Of a DNA stretch of 22,750 nucleotides, positions 1 through 7,920 are shown piece by piece. The translations under genes and the position numbers were made by a program. The DNA lies in contig JAGYMN010000012.1 of NCBI GenBank assembly GCA_018400395.1, positions 1 to 22,750 on the forward strand. Direction: 5' to 3'. Under the pieces are notes generated by a model that was not told the origin of the DNA, ran no database searches, and was given only the letters and a program-made list of their open reading frames with translations. The DNA comes from Actinomycetota bacterium. GTDB lineage: Bacteria; Actinomycetota; Humimicrobiia; Humimicrobiales; Humimicrobiaceae. Numbering within the stretch: position 1 is the stretch's first letter; each line of letters opens with the position of its first letter.

Positions 1-5
1 AATTT

Positions 6-1739
6 TTATCCTTCTTTAGGTTTCATGCATAATGCCAGATGCTCCATCAGATTGCCCGGCTTAATGAAAAGATTAATATCATAATCCTCTTCAAGCTGCT
101 TCATCAGCTCAAAGTCAACAGGAATACCGGTACCATCTATTTCTCCTCCTTCCAGCATTGAAATAAGATTATGCTCATCAGGATCGAATCTTACTATAAA
201 TCTTTCAATCTCAGGAATGTCGCCATAGTAATGCTCATTTATTTCCATTACCATTGTTCCGCCAGAATCATAATTTTTTAAGCTGTACGGTCCATTTGAA
301 ATAATCTGGTCATAAATAATGTCATCAGGATTATCATATTTGAAGAAATTTTTTTTAAACAGCTGTAAAAATAATTTTTCCCAGTCTTCTACAGTGCTTT
401 CAAATATTATGGTAAAATTTTTCTGGTCAATTATTTTTATTTCCTTTATTTTTTTATAATCTTCATCCAGTTTCGAAAAATACTCCTGATTCTCCATATA
501 TTCTTTAAAAAATTCTATAGTATATTCAACATCCTCAGATGTCACAGGGCTTCCATCGTTCCAGTATATATTATCCTTTAGTTTGACAACAACCTCATTT
601 GAAAGCAAACCCTCCGGTTTATCTTCCTGGCTTATAAAACTTTCAATAAGTTCAGGTTCGTATAAGCCGCCATCATCGATCTTCCATAATCCTTTAAAAA
701 GTAGCCTGTTTATAAAATTTTGTTCAAAACCATTAAATATATCGATATGGCTGGCTTTATACCCTATTGTTATCTCTTTCTTCTCTCCTTCGTTTGAGGC
801 TGCTTCAGAAGAAAGTCCCCAATCTTCCACATTATAGAATACGCTATCTTCTATAATATCAATATTTACTTTGCTAATATTATCGTTAAAAGCAAATACA
901 AACAGCCTGCTGTAAAGTGGAAGTAATGCTGCATCTGCTGCAATTATATCCTGTAATTCGGAGGTTTTTTCTTTTATTCTGTCAATATCCTTCAAATAAT
1001 TTAGCTGTTGAAGAATAGAATCTGCATTTCTATTTGAATACCAGTAAAAATTCTGACAGTTTTTGTTTTCATCTGTTTCCATTGAAGGTATCTTATTCGA
1101 AGAAAAGGCACAGCACAATTCATCTACTCCTGTTACATACATAGACCATAACCCAAGATCGTAATTTCCAGTGTAAACATAATCCTGATAGAATTCTTTC
1201 GGAGACCTGTTTAATATCCATAAATTAATACCGATCTCGGACAGATTCTCTTTTATAATCCCTTCCACAACTTCTTTGTAATCACTATTGTCGACCGCAC
1301 TTATGGTAAGATACAGTGGATTATCAATCCCGTAACCGGCTTTTGCCAGATATTTTTTTGCTTCATGAGGATCAAAAACATACTCATCCCAGGCAGGATG
1401 CCACAGTATTGAGTCCTTCTTAAATAAACTTTCCGGTACATTGCCATATTCTCCAAATAGCTCGCTTACTATCCTTTCCCTGTCAATTGCATAAAAAATA
1501 GCTTTTCTTACATTTATGTCAGAAAGGGGGTTTTTATCCTGTTTTGCCTTCATCTCCAGGAATATCTCTTCCTCGCCGAGATTAGTAGTTTTTTCTAATT
1601 CAGTATCTGCCCGTCCTTCATCTATTTTTTCTGAAGACACATTCATAAGATTTTCGTATACACATCCGCAAAAAAGTATAGACCCTGAAACTATTATAAT
1701 CAGTAAAAAAATATAAATGTATTTTGCCTTATTATTCAT
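6..1739 (-). CDS. Extracellular solute-binding protein with swapped halves, family 5-like, possibly frameshifted
   Basis: This 577-residue protein is probably exported to capture peptides or a similar solute for the Opp transporter encoded just upstream. A hydrophobic signal segment (about residues 7-23) precedes cysteines C24 and C26; FCGC is a weak lipobox. Residues about 60-310 resemble the C-terminal half of a family 5 binding protein: NVRKAIFYAIDR at 76-87 matches ALREAVSYAIDR at 306-317 of the neighbouring OppA, and AKKYLAKAGYG at 127-137 also aligns. Residues about 321-577 resemble the N-terminal half, with IYWNDGSPVTSEDVEYTIEF at 391-410 and NGPYSLKNY near 482-490. The halves are therefore in reverse order. 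The final MKPKEG is followed by TAA at 8-6, but dropping one G gives MKPKEDKN, which mirrors MKAKQDKN at 63-70, so a frameshift is likely. No clear Shine-Dalgarno is visible; the gene starts 68 bases after oppF. Homology to binding proteins is secure; whether the gene is intact is not. Confidence 0.75.
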   Translation of the reverse strand: MNNKAKYIYIFLLIIIVSGSILFCGCVYENLMNVSSEKIDEGRADTELEKTTNLGEEEIFLEMKAKQDKNPLSDINVRKAIFYAIDRERIVSELFGEYGNVPESLFKKDSILWHPAWDEYVFDPHEAKKYLAKAGYGIDNPLYLTISAVDNSDYKEVVEGIIKENLSEIGINLWILNRSPKEFYQDYVYTGNYDLGLWSMYVTGVDELCCAFSSNKIPSMETDENKNCQNFYWYSNRNADSILQQLNYLKDIDRIKEKTSELQDIIAADAALLPLYSRLFVFAFNDNISKVNIDIIEDSVFYNVEDWGLSSEAASNEGEKKEITIGYKASHIDIFNGFEQNFINRLLFKGLWKIDDGGLYEPELIESFISQEDKPEGLLSNEVVVKLKDNIYWNDGSPVTSEDVEYTIEFFKEYMENQEYFSKLDEDYKKIKEIKIIDQKNFTIIFESTVEDWEKLFLQLFKKNFFKYDNPDDIIYDQIISNGPYSLKNYDSGGTMVMEINEHYYGDIPEIERFIVRFDPDEHNLISMLEGGEIDGTGIPVDFELMKQLEEDYDINLFIKPGNLMEHLALCMKPKEG

Positions 1740-1771
1740 ATAAAAGATTTTATTAAAAATTGAAAAGTTTT

Positions 1772-1793
1772 AATACCTAAAATAGCTGGTATT
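1772..1793. terminator. Weak hairpin between oppF and the second binding-protein gene
   Basis: A 6-base stem, AATACC with GGTATT, encloses a 10-base loop. On the plus strand it runs directly into TTTTTT, whereas on the transcribed minus strand it is followed by a less U-rich stretch (AAAACTTTTC). No plus-strand gene needs a terminator here. It may be a weak bidirectional terminator, an mRNA-stabilising stem, or chance in AT-rich sequence. Confidence 0.25.
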
Positions 1794-1807
1794 TTTTATG
1801 TATTTTT

Positions 1808-2806
1808 TTAAATAGATTTGCCTGCAAAAAAGCATGCTGCAAAATGATCTTTACCATTTTTTCTATAATTTTTAAGAGGCGGTACTTCCCTGCTGCATAT
1901 TTCCTGTGCCAGAGGGCACCTTGGGTGAAACGTACATCCTGATGGTGGGTTGAGAGGACTCGGAACATCTCCTTCCAGCACTATTCTCTTTCTTTTTCTT
2001 TCAAGTTCTGGATCCGGAATGGGCACAGCTGATAGAAGCCCCACCGTGTATGGATGAAGCGGATTTGAATAAAGGTCTTCGCTGTTTGCAATTTCAACCA
2101 GCTTTCCAAGATACATTACACCTACCCTGCTGCTAACATGTTTTACTACAGAGAGGTCATGGGCAATAAATAGATAGGTAAGATCGAATTCCTTCTGCAG
2201 ATCCGCCAGAAGGTTAAGTATCTGTGCCTGAACTGAAACATCCAGGGCTGAAACCGGTTCATCGCACAATATAATCCTGGGAGTAAGAGCAAGTGCCCTT
2301 GCAACACCTATCCTCTGCCTCTGGCCTCCGCTGAATTCGTGCGGATAGCGGTTTAAATGTTCTGGGTTTAGCCCAACCACATCCAATAGCTCCTTGACTC
2401 TCTTTATCCTTGTCGCCTTATTGCCTATCCGGTGTATCTCAAGCGGTTCGCTAACTATATCACCTATGGTCATTCTTGGAGACAGGGAAGCATAAGGATC
2501 CTGAAATATTATCTGGATATCCCTTCTTACCTTAAACATCTGATTATGATTCAGCTCAAAAATGTTTTTCCCATCGTATATTACTGAACCCGAAGAATGG
2601 GGAATAAGTCTGAGTATTACCCTGGCTGTCGTAGATTTACCGCATCCGCTCTCCCCTACAAGGCCGAAAGTCTCACCCTTTTTAATAGAAAAGCTTATGT
2701 CATCTACGGCTTTTATTACTCCTGCATTGCTCTGCAGAAAAAAGCCGCCTCTGAGGTAAAAGTACTTTTTTAAATTTTTTATTTCAAGCAGCTTATTATT
2801 ATCCAT
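1808..2806 (-). CDS. oppF: Oligopeptide/dipeptide ABC transporter ATP-binding protein OppF-like
   Basis: This is one of two cytoplasmic ATPases that drive the peptide importer. The 332-residue protein shows Walker A GESGCGKST (about 51-59), signature SGGQRQRIGVARAL (about 160-173) and Walker B IILCDEPVSALD. The C-terminal oligopeptide-transporter extension carries four cysteines, C291, C297, C304 and C325, spaced x5, x6 and x20. This motif is typical of Opp/Dpp ATPases, and in some homologues the cysteines hold an iron-sulfur cluster. OppF lies 7 bases after oppD and completes the B-C-D-F order. There is no good Shine-Dalgarno before its ATG, so translation may depend on ribosomes finishing oppD. 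The OppF rather than DppF name rests on gene order; the substrate cannot be read from this subunit. Confidence 0.95.
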   Translation of the reverse strand: MDNNKLLEIKNLKKYFYLRGGFFLQSNAGVIKAVDDISFSIKKGETFGLVGESGCGKSTTARVILRLIPHSSGSVIYDGKNIFELNHNQMFKVRRDIQIIFQDPYASLSPRMTIGDIVSEPLEIHRIGNKATRIKRVKELLDVVGLNPEHLNRYPHEFSGGQRQRIGVARALALTPRIILCDEPVSALDVSVQAQILNLLADLQKEFDLTYLFIAHDLSVVKHVSSRVGVMYLGKLVEIANSEDLYSNPLHPYTVGLLSAVPIPDPELERKRKRIVLEGDVPSPLNPPSGCTFHPRCPLAQEICSREVPPLKNYRKNGKDHFAACFFAGKSI

Positions 2807-2813
2807 TAAACTT

Positions 2814-3845
2814 TTATATTGCTCTCTGATCTTTTTTTAAAATTTCCTCTGCTCTGTGGCATGCAACAAAATGACCACTTTCAATCTCTCTTAAGGGAGG
2901 AAAACTCTTTTTACAGATGTCTGAGCTGAATCTACACCTATTTCGGAAAATACAGCCTTCTGGTAAGTCTATAAGACTGGGAGGTGAACCTTTTATAGGA
3001 TTTAACTTACCCATCTTTTTCTTATCCAGCCTTGTTATAGAATTCATAAGCCCAAGTGTGTATGGATGCATTGCCTTATAAAATATATTATCTACCGTCG
3101 AGAATTCGACAGGTTTACCTGCATACATCACCATTACTCTATCTGCATATTTGGCCACAACTCCAAGATCATGGGTTATGAGAATTATGGATGAATTAGT
3201 TTTGTGTTTTATTTCATTTACCAGTTCCAGTATCTGTGCCTGTATTGTCACATCAAGTGCAGTAGTGGGCTCGTCAGCAATTAATATATCAGGAGAATTA
3301 GCAATTGCCATGGCTATCATAACCCTCTGCCTCATCCCACCGCTGAACTCATGAGGATAACTTGAGAGTCTCTTTATGGCTTCGGAAATACCTACCGTCT
3401 CCAGCAGCCTTACGGCTTCCTTCAATGCAGCCTCTTTTTTTAGTTTCCGGTGTATTATCACCGACTCCATTATCTGATTACCTATAGTATAAACAGGGTT
3501 TAATGAAGTCATAGGGTCCTGGAAAATCATGGAAATTCTGTTGCCTCTGTAATTCTGAAGCTCTTTTCTGTCTAATTTTAACATGTCATTGCCATTAAAC
3601 AGTATACTGCCGCTTATTATCTTGCCCGGCGGCTCTGGTATAAGTCTTAAAATAGAGAGTGCTGTAACACTCTTCCCTGAGCCTGTCTCCCCGACTATAC
3701 CCAGAGTTTCACCTTTTTTTAAATCAAAACTCACACCATCTACAGCTTTGACTACACCAGCGTCAGTATAAAAGTAAGTCTTGAGGTCTTTTACCTCCAG
3801 AACTTTATTATTATAAGAATCCTGTATTACTTTTGTTTTTATCAT
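2814..3845 (-). CDS. oppD: Oligopeptide/dipeptide ABC transporter ATP-binding protein OppD-like
   Basis: This is the second ATPase of the importer and would form a heterodimer with OppF beneath the OppB/OppC channel. It has 343 residues, with Walker A GETGSGKS (about 52-59), signature FSGGMRQRVMIAMAIA and Walker B ILIADEPTTALD. The C-terminal domain has C298, C304, C311 and C329, spaced x5, x6 and x17, the likely iron-sulfur-type cysteine set seen in relatives. The ATG lies 10 bases after the oppC stop, with no recognisable Shine-Dalgarno (the preceding bases are almost all A and T), so translational coupling is likely. The first 13 or so residues precede the conserved core, and a slightly later start cannot be excluded. 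Confidence 0.95.
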   Translation of the reverse strand: MIKTKVIQDSYNNKVLEVKDLKTYFYTDAGVVKAVDGVSFDLKKGETLGIVGETGSGKSVTALSILRLIPEPPGKIISGSILFNGNDMLKLDRKELQNYRGNRISMIFQDPMTSLNPVYTIGNQIMESVIIHRKLKKEAALKEAVRLLETVGISEAIKRLSSYPHEFSGGMRQRVMIAMAIANSPDILIADEPTTALDVTIQAQILELVNEIKHKTNSSIILITHDLGVVAKYADRVMVMYAGKPVEFSTVDNIFYKAMHPYTLGLMNSITRLDKKKMGKLNPIKGSPPSLIDLPEGCIFRNRCRFSSDICKKSFPPLREIESGHFVACHRAEEILKKDQRAI

Positions 3846-3855
3846 AAATAATATA

Positions 3856-4782
3856 TTATCTATTTTTCATCTTTGGGTCGAACGCATCTCTCAGCCCGTC
3901 TCCCAGAAGTACAAAACCAAGAACCGTAATAACTATTGCAAATCCGGGGAACAACATCATCCATGGAGCTATATCAATATAGCTCAGTGACTCTGAAAGC
4001 ATCTTTCCCCATGCCGGTGTGGGCGGCTGTACGCCAATACCCAGAAAACTTAAAGCTGCTTCCACGATAATAGCTGTACCAACATTCATTGTCCCAAATA
4101 CTATTATAGGCGCTATAGCATTGGGAAAGATATGCCTGGTTATTATCCTCCGGTGGCTGGCACCCATTGCACGTGCAGCTTCTATATATTCCTTATTTTT
4201 AATAGATAATATTGATCCCCGGAATATACGTGCAAAGGAAGCCCATCCCAGAACACCTATAGCAATAAATATATTGACAATTCCCTGCCCCAGAACAGTC
4301 ATTATAGCAATTGCACCAAGTATATAGGGGAAAGCGAAAAATATATCTGCAATACGCATTATAATAGTATCCGGAAGACTGCCAAAATAACCCGCAAGGG
4401 CACCAAAAAATAACCCTATAACAATTGAAATCCCCACTGCTATTATTCCAACCTGTATCGAAATCCTGCTTCCATAAATCACTCTGCTGAATATATCTCT
4501 TCCCAGAAGGTCCGTGCCGAAAAAATGAGCCTTATTTGGAGGCAGTGATGAATCTTCCTTTATTCTTGATATTGGATCATGAGTTGATATAAGAGGAGCG
4601 AATATAGCTATAAGTATTAAGACAATAACAATACCCAGACCAAGCATTGCCAGCTTATTCTTCTTCAACCTTTTCCAGGCATCCTTATACAATGATGACT
4701 TTGAATATTTTTTCTGCGCAGCGCCAAAATCATCTGATATAACTCCGTTCCGGTTTTTCTCATCTTTTACTTCAGGGTACAT
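3856..4782 (-). CDS. oppC: Oligopeptide/dipeptide ABC transporter permease OppC-like
   Basis: This is an inner-membrane permease subunit that pairs with OppB to form the translocation path. The 308 residues include a polar N-terminal tail of about 45 residues, a first membrane segment (about 47-68), and the OppC N-terminal motif region including HFFGTDLLGRDIFSRVIYGS. The EAA coupling motif, EAARAMGASHRRIITRHIFP (about 201-220), docks on the ATPases. At least five further hydrophobic helices follow, ending in LLGDGLRDAFDP, a hallmark of this family. The gene lies 23 bases after oppB and 10 before oppD. Its ribosome binding site is weak (AAAAGAT). Confidence 0.96.
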   Translation of the reverse strand: MYPEVKDEKNRNGVISDDFGAAQKKYSKSSLYKDAWKRLKKNKLAMLGLGIVIVLILIAIFAPLISTHDPISRIKEDSSLPPNKAHFFGTDLLGRDIFSRVIYGSRISIQVGIIAVGISIVIGLFFGALAGYFGSLPDTIIMRIADIFFAFPYILGAIAIMTVLGQGIVNIFIAIGVLGWASFARIFRGSILSIKNKEYIEAARAMGASHRRIITRHIFPNAIAPIIVFGTMNVGTAIIVEAALSFLGIGVQPPTPAWGKMLSESLSYIDIAPWMMLFPGFAIVITVLGFVLLGDGLRDAFDPKMKNR

Positions 4783-4805
4783 AATTATCTTTTAAATCTT
4801 AGCTC

Positions 4806-5750
4806 TCAAACATTAATCTCTTTTTTTTGATACCTTATCCTGGGATCAAGCCATGCATACAAAATATCTACAACGAGATTCATAAAAACAAAGATAAGCA
4901 CAAGTATAAGAGTTCCTCCTATTACAACAGGAGCATCCCTCTGCAATATCGCCAGGTATATTACTCTCCCCACACCCGGCCAGCTGAATATGGTTTCTGT
5001 CAATATAGCACCTCCCATCAGTGCACCCAGATCAAGACCTATCAGCGTCACAACGGGTATCATAGCATTCTTTAAAGCATGCTTTCCTATAACCCTGCTA
5101 GGGGAGAGGCCTTTTGCATATGCTGTTGTAATATAATCATTGGAGATTACCTCAAGCATGCTGCTTCTCATCATCCTGGCCACATAGGCAGTTGAAACAG
5201 ATGCAAGAGTGATTGATGGAAGAATATAATACTGTATGCTTCCATCTCCCATGCCGGACATGGGTAAAATTCCAAGTTTAAGACCAAATATTACCTGCAT
5301 AATCATACCAAACCAGAAAACAGGTACACAGACTGCAAGAGTTGTCGATATGGTTACGAGCATATCCCAGAAACTATATTTTTTTACAGCCGATATAATA
5401 CCCGCCAGAATTCCTATGACTATCTCAATACCTATTGCAGAAAGTGCCAGTTTTACTGAATTGGGGTAGTGATCCGCAAGAATGCTGTTAACCGACCGCC
5501 TGTATCTATATGAATCACCCAGGTCTCCTCTGGCCAGCTGCGTAATATACCGCCAGTACTGTACATATACAGGTTTGTCTATTCCCATTTTAGCCCTCAG
5601 GTTTGCCAGGGCCTGTTCCGTAGCTCCCTTCTGGAGTATTAGCCTTGCAGGGTCCTCGGGTATAATATATAAAATTATAAATAATATTATAGTGACTCCA
5701 ATAATAACAGGTATTACCTGTAATATTCGCCTGAAAATATAAAATAACAT
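4806..5750 (-). CDS. oppB: Oligopeptide/dipeptide ABC transporter permease OppB-like
   Basis: This is the other integral-membrane permease of the importer. The 314-residue protein opens with the typical OppB sequence, LFYIFRRILQVIPVIIGVTI, which is the first membrane helix. Its EAA loop includes TTAYAKGLSPSRVIGKHALK (about 208-227). It ends with a hydrophobic helix and the family motif LVDILYAWLDPRIRY. It follows oppA after 94 bases that contain a perfect hairpin, so it is probably expressed below oppA. The bases before the ATG, A-rich then TTTGAG, do not form a good Shine-Dalgarno, again in contrast with oppA. Confidence 0.96.
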   Translation of the reverse strand: MLFYIFRRILQVIPVIIGVTIILFIILYIIPEDPARLILQKGATEQALANLRAKMGIDKPVYVQYWRYITQLARGDLGDSYRYRRSVNSILADHYPNSVKLALSAIGIEIVIGILAGIISAVKKYSFWDMLVTISTTLAVCVPVFWFGMIMQVIFGLKLGILPMSGMGDGSIQYYILPSITLASVSTAYVARMMRSSMLEVISNDYITTAYAKGLSPSRVIGKHALKNAMIPVVTLIGLDLGALMGGAILTETIFSWPGVGRVIYLAILQRDAPVVIGGTLILVLIFVFMNLVVDILYAWLDPRIRYQKKEINV

Positions 5751-5782
5751 CTCAAATTTTTTTTATTAATAATTTACTATTA

Positions 5783-5813
5783 ATACAGCCTGCATTTTTA
5801 GTGCAGGCTGTAT
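5783..5813 (-). terminator. Perfect 12-bp hairpin between oppA and oppB (attenuator or mRNA stabiliser)
   Basis: The arms at 5783-5794 and 5802-5813 (core TACAGCCTGCA with TGCAGGCTGTA) pair perfectly around a 7-base loop. On the transcribed strand no run of T follows, so it is not a classical intrinsic terminator. In binding-protein-dependent transporters, a stem after the binding-protein gene commonly protects the upstream mRNA or lets only part of transcription continue. That would raise OppA relative to the permease and ATPase subunits. Confidence 0.6.
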
Positions 5814-5844
5814 ATTTTACAATATATTATTTTTATAAAAAATA

Positions 5845-7446
5845 TTACTCCGTACCTGCTGGTTTCATCACTACTTTGCTAAGATCGTAATTTCCCATAG
5901 CATCAAGATAGAAACCTTCTACATATGGCTGTATAACCCTGGCTGTAGAATAGAAATAAATCAGGACAAATGCTGCATCATCACAGATTATTCTTTCTAC
6001 TTCTCTGTATTTCTCTATTCTTTCATCTTCATCTATTGTACTCCTTGCCTCTATGAGCATCCTATCAACTTCAGGATTATTATACTGACAGTAATTGTCA
6101 GCTGATCCTGAATAGAACAATGGGAAAAGGAAATTATCCATGGTAGGATAATCTGCCTGCCATCCAAGCCTGTGGAATCCGATCTCACCTTTCTGGAAAG
6201 CTTCAAGAGCAGCACCCCATTCCATTCCTTCTATTTCCACTTCTATACCGATCTCGGCCAGGTCTGCCTGCATGGCTTCGGCCACCATCTCGTGTCCGGA
6301 ACCGATATTTATTCCAAACACTATCTGGTCAAGGCCTTCGCCTCCGGGATAACCTGCTTCCTCTAGTTTCTGCTTTGCCATCTCTGGATCATAAGTATAT
6401 TTTGATGCATTTTCCTGATAACCGGGTATTCCCTTAGGCACTATTCCCGTAGCAGGAGTAGGCAGCCCTTCCATTACAACATCAATAATATTCTGCCTGT
6501 CAATTGCATAGCTTACTGCTTCCCTCAAAGCTTGATTGCCCTTAAAGGGTTCAGCATTAAAGTTCATGGCAAAATAATAAATAGCAAGCAGCGGTTTTAT
6601 TATAGTATTATCCTTCAAGGCCGGATCATCAAGTGTTGACTGGATCTTACCCTGCGGAATACTGGCATATTCAAGATTTCCTGCCTTGAACTCCAGAAAA
6701 GCTGTATCCTGGTCAGCAAAAATGACATACTTTACCTTTTCCAGACTGGCAGTCTCACCGTAGTAATCATCAAATCTTTCCAGCGTTATGTATTGATCGT
6801 GTTTCCACTCTACAAACTTAAAAGCACCTGTACCGTTTACATGTTCTGCATAAAGATCGCCCCACTCTTCAATATCCTCTTTTGCTACAGGATAAAATAC
6901 TACGTGGCCAAGTGTCTTTGCAAAATCTGCGTACGGATACTTAAGGGTAACTTCCAGAGTATAGTCATCAAGGGCTTTAACACCTTCAAAGACGTCTGCA
7001 GAACCATCCTGCATCTCATCGTAGCCAACTATTGGCTCCAGGTGATATGCCAGATATGATGCAGTCTCATCATCAACTGCTCTTGTCCATGAATACACAA
7101 AATCTTCGGCAGTACATTCTCTTCCACTGTGGAATTTGACACCTTTTTTCAGATTAAAGGTATACACCAGCCCATCATCAGATATATCCCATTTATCAGC
7201 TATTGCTGGTACTATCTCAAGAGTCTCGGGGTCATACTCAACCAGACCATCAAAAACCTGCCTTACCACCTGTATACCCTCGCTTTCGTATGAGTTTGGC
7301 GGGTCTATTGAAACAGGTTCATTGATATAAGCCCTGAATTCCCCTCCTGCCTTTTCTTCTTTCTTGCAGCCGAATGATAATGTGGCTATCATGGCTATCA
7401 CAACACAGACTGCAATTATTGCTATTAATTTTCTAGAAATATTCAT
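5845..7446 (-). CDS. oppA: Oligopeptide ABC transporter substrate-binding lipoprotein
   Basis: This is the extracellular lipid-anchored receptor of the importer. The 533-residue protein has a positively charged N-terminus, a hydrophobic stretch (about 7-23) and lipobox LSFGC with C27 as the expected acylated cysteine. A family 5 binding-protein core follows in normal order. The first-half motifs include VKFHSGRECTAEDFVYSWTR (103-122) and NGTGAFKFVEWKHDQYITLE (204-223). The second half has ALREAVSYAIDR (306-317) and AKQKLEEAGYPGG. The start is secured by a strong AAGGAGG five bases before the ATG. It is the first gene of the opp cluster, 131 bases after secG, and a stable hairpin follows it, which fits an excess of receptor over transporter. 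Peptides are the likely substrate by family and context, but other small solutes are possible. Confidence 0.95.
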   Translation of the reverse strand: MNISRKLIAIIAVCVVIAMIATLSFGCKKEEKAGGEFRAYINEPVSIDPPNSYESEGIQVVRQVFDGLVEYDPETLEIVPAIADKWDISDDGLVYTFNLKKGVKFHSGRECTAEDFVYSWTRAVDDETASYLAYHLEPIVGYDEMQDGSADVFEGVKALDDYTLEVTLKYPYADFAKTLGHVVFYPVAKEDIEEWGDLYAEHVNGTGAFKFVEWKHDQYITLERFDDYYGETASLEKVKYVIFADQDTAFLEFKAGNLEYASIPQGKIQSTLDDPALKDNTIIKPLLAIYYFAMNFNAEPFKGNQALREAVSYAIDRQNIIDVVMEGLPTPATGIVPKGIPGYQENASKYTYDPEMAKQKLEEAGYPGGEGLDQIVFGINIGSGHEMVAEAMQADLAEIGIEVEIEGMEWGAALEAFQKGEIGFHRLGWQADYPTMDNFLFPLFYSGSADNYCQYNNPEVDRMLIEARSTIDEDERIEKYREVERIICDDAAFVLIYFYSTARVIQPYVEGFYLDAMGNYDLSKVVMKPAGTE

Positions 7447-7451
7447 TAAAG

Positions 7452-7458
7452 CCTCCTT
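7452..7458 (-). promoter_or_regulatory. Strong oppA ribosome binding site
   Basis: AAGGAGG ends five bases before the oppA ATG. The later opp genes have at best weak sites, so this is a second likely cause of high OppA synthesis besides the hairpin after the gene. Confidence 0.85.
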
Positions 7459-7482
7459 AGCTCCGAATGATTGATTTTAAAC

Positions 7483-7522
7483 TGCAGGACTTACTCTCTC
7501 CCTCCTTTCTAAAAATCCTGCA
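7483..7522 (-). promoter_or_regulatory. Candidate stem in the oppA leader enclosing an AAAGGAGGG
   Basis: In the 131-base secG-oppA spacer, TGCAGGA (minus strand, 7522-7516) can pair perfectly with TCCTGCA (7489-7483) around 26 bases. The loop contains a Shine-Dalgarno-like AAAGGAGGG at 7508-7500 that no usable start codon follows. It may be a leader structure. The rest of the spacer is A/T runs, and I could not pick a convincing promoter in it. Confidence 0.25.
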
Positions 7523-7577
7523 TTTATCCACTAAATTTTTAAAAAAAATAAATTAATGGATGCATCTTATGAAAAAA

Positions 7578-7811
7578 TTACAAAAGAATAAATAGCGCAA
7601 GAGTAGTGGCAGTAAAAACAACAGCAAATATAACTGTCATACGATCAAGGTTTTTTTCCACTATTCCGCTACCGTCAAAAGTTTCAGCCATACCCGTAAA
7701 AAGTCCTGATATACCTCCTCCTCTTCCTGCGTGCAGGAGTATTAGAAGTACAAGGCCCACGCTTACCAGAATATGAACCCCAAAAATAATATTTAATAAT
7801 ACTGAACCCAT
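7578..7811 (-). CDS. secG: Protein-export membrane protein SecG
   Basis: SecG is a small accessory subunit of the SecYEG translocon and helps the SecA-driven insertion cycle. The 77-residue product has the expected form: a hydrophobic helix at about 3-26, a glycine-rich cytoplasmic loop with GGGISGLFTG (about 31-40), and a second helix at about 57-77. The ATG at 7811 has a good site, GGAGAAGGA, with AAGGA six bases upstream. It lies 109 bases after gpmI. SecG next to lower-glycolysis genes is a known arrangement in Gram-positive-type bacteria and need not imply a functional link. The 7812-7920 spacer is very AT-rich with several TATAAA-like stretches but no matching -35 that I would defend. 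Confidence 0.93.
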   Translation of the reverse strand: MGSVLLNIIFGVHILVSVGLVLLILLHAGRGGGISGLFTGMAETFDGSGIVEKNLDRMTVIFAVVFTATTLALFILL

Positions 7812-7817
7812 TCTTTG

Positions 7818-7826
7818 TCCTTCTCC
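7818..7826 (-). promoter_or_regulatory. secG ribosome binding site
   Basis: GGAGAAGGA on the transcribed strand, with its AAGGA core six bases before the ATG at 7811, fixes the secG start. Confidence 0.7.
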
Positions 7827-7920
7827 AAACCCTCTAAATTAAAACATTGTAGTAAAGGTTATTTTATCAAAAATTTTATACGTTTTAAAATTAATTTTTT
7901 AATATAGAAAACTTAAGAAA

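Noticed and set aside
2814..3845. Cysteine-rich C-termini of OppD and OppF as a novel feature
   Set aside because: The four-cysteine pattern is a known property of oligopeptide and dipeptide transporter ATPases, so it is noted in the gene entries only.
7524..7557. Terminator after secG
   Set aside because: TCCA with TGGA can pair around an A/T-rich interior, but mismatches leave only 4 plus 3 weak pairs.
7812..7920. Promoter for secG
   Set aside because: Several TATAAA-like and one TACAAT sequence occur, but no credible -35 at 16-18 bases was found.
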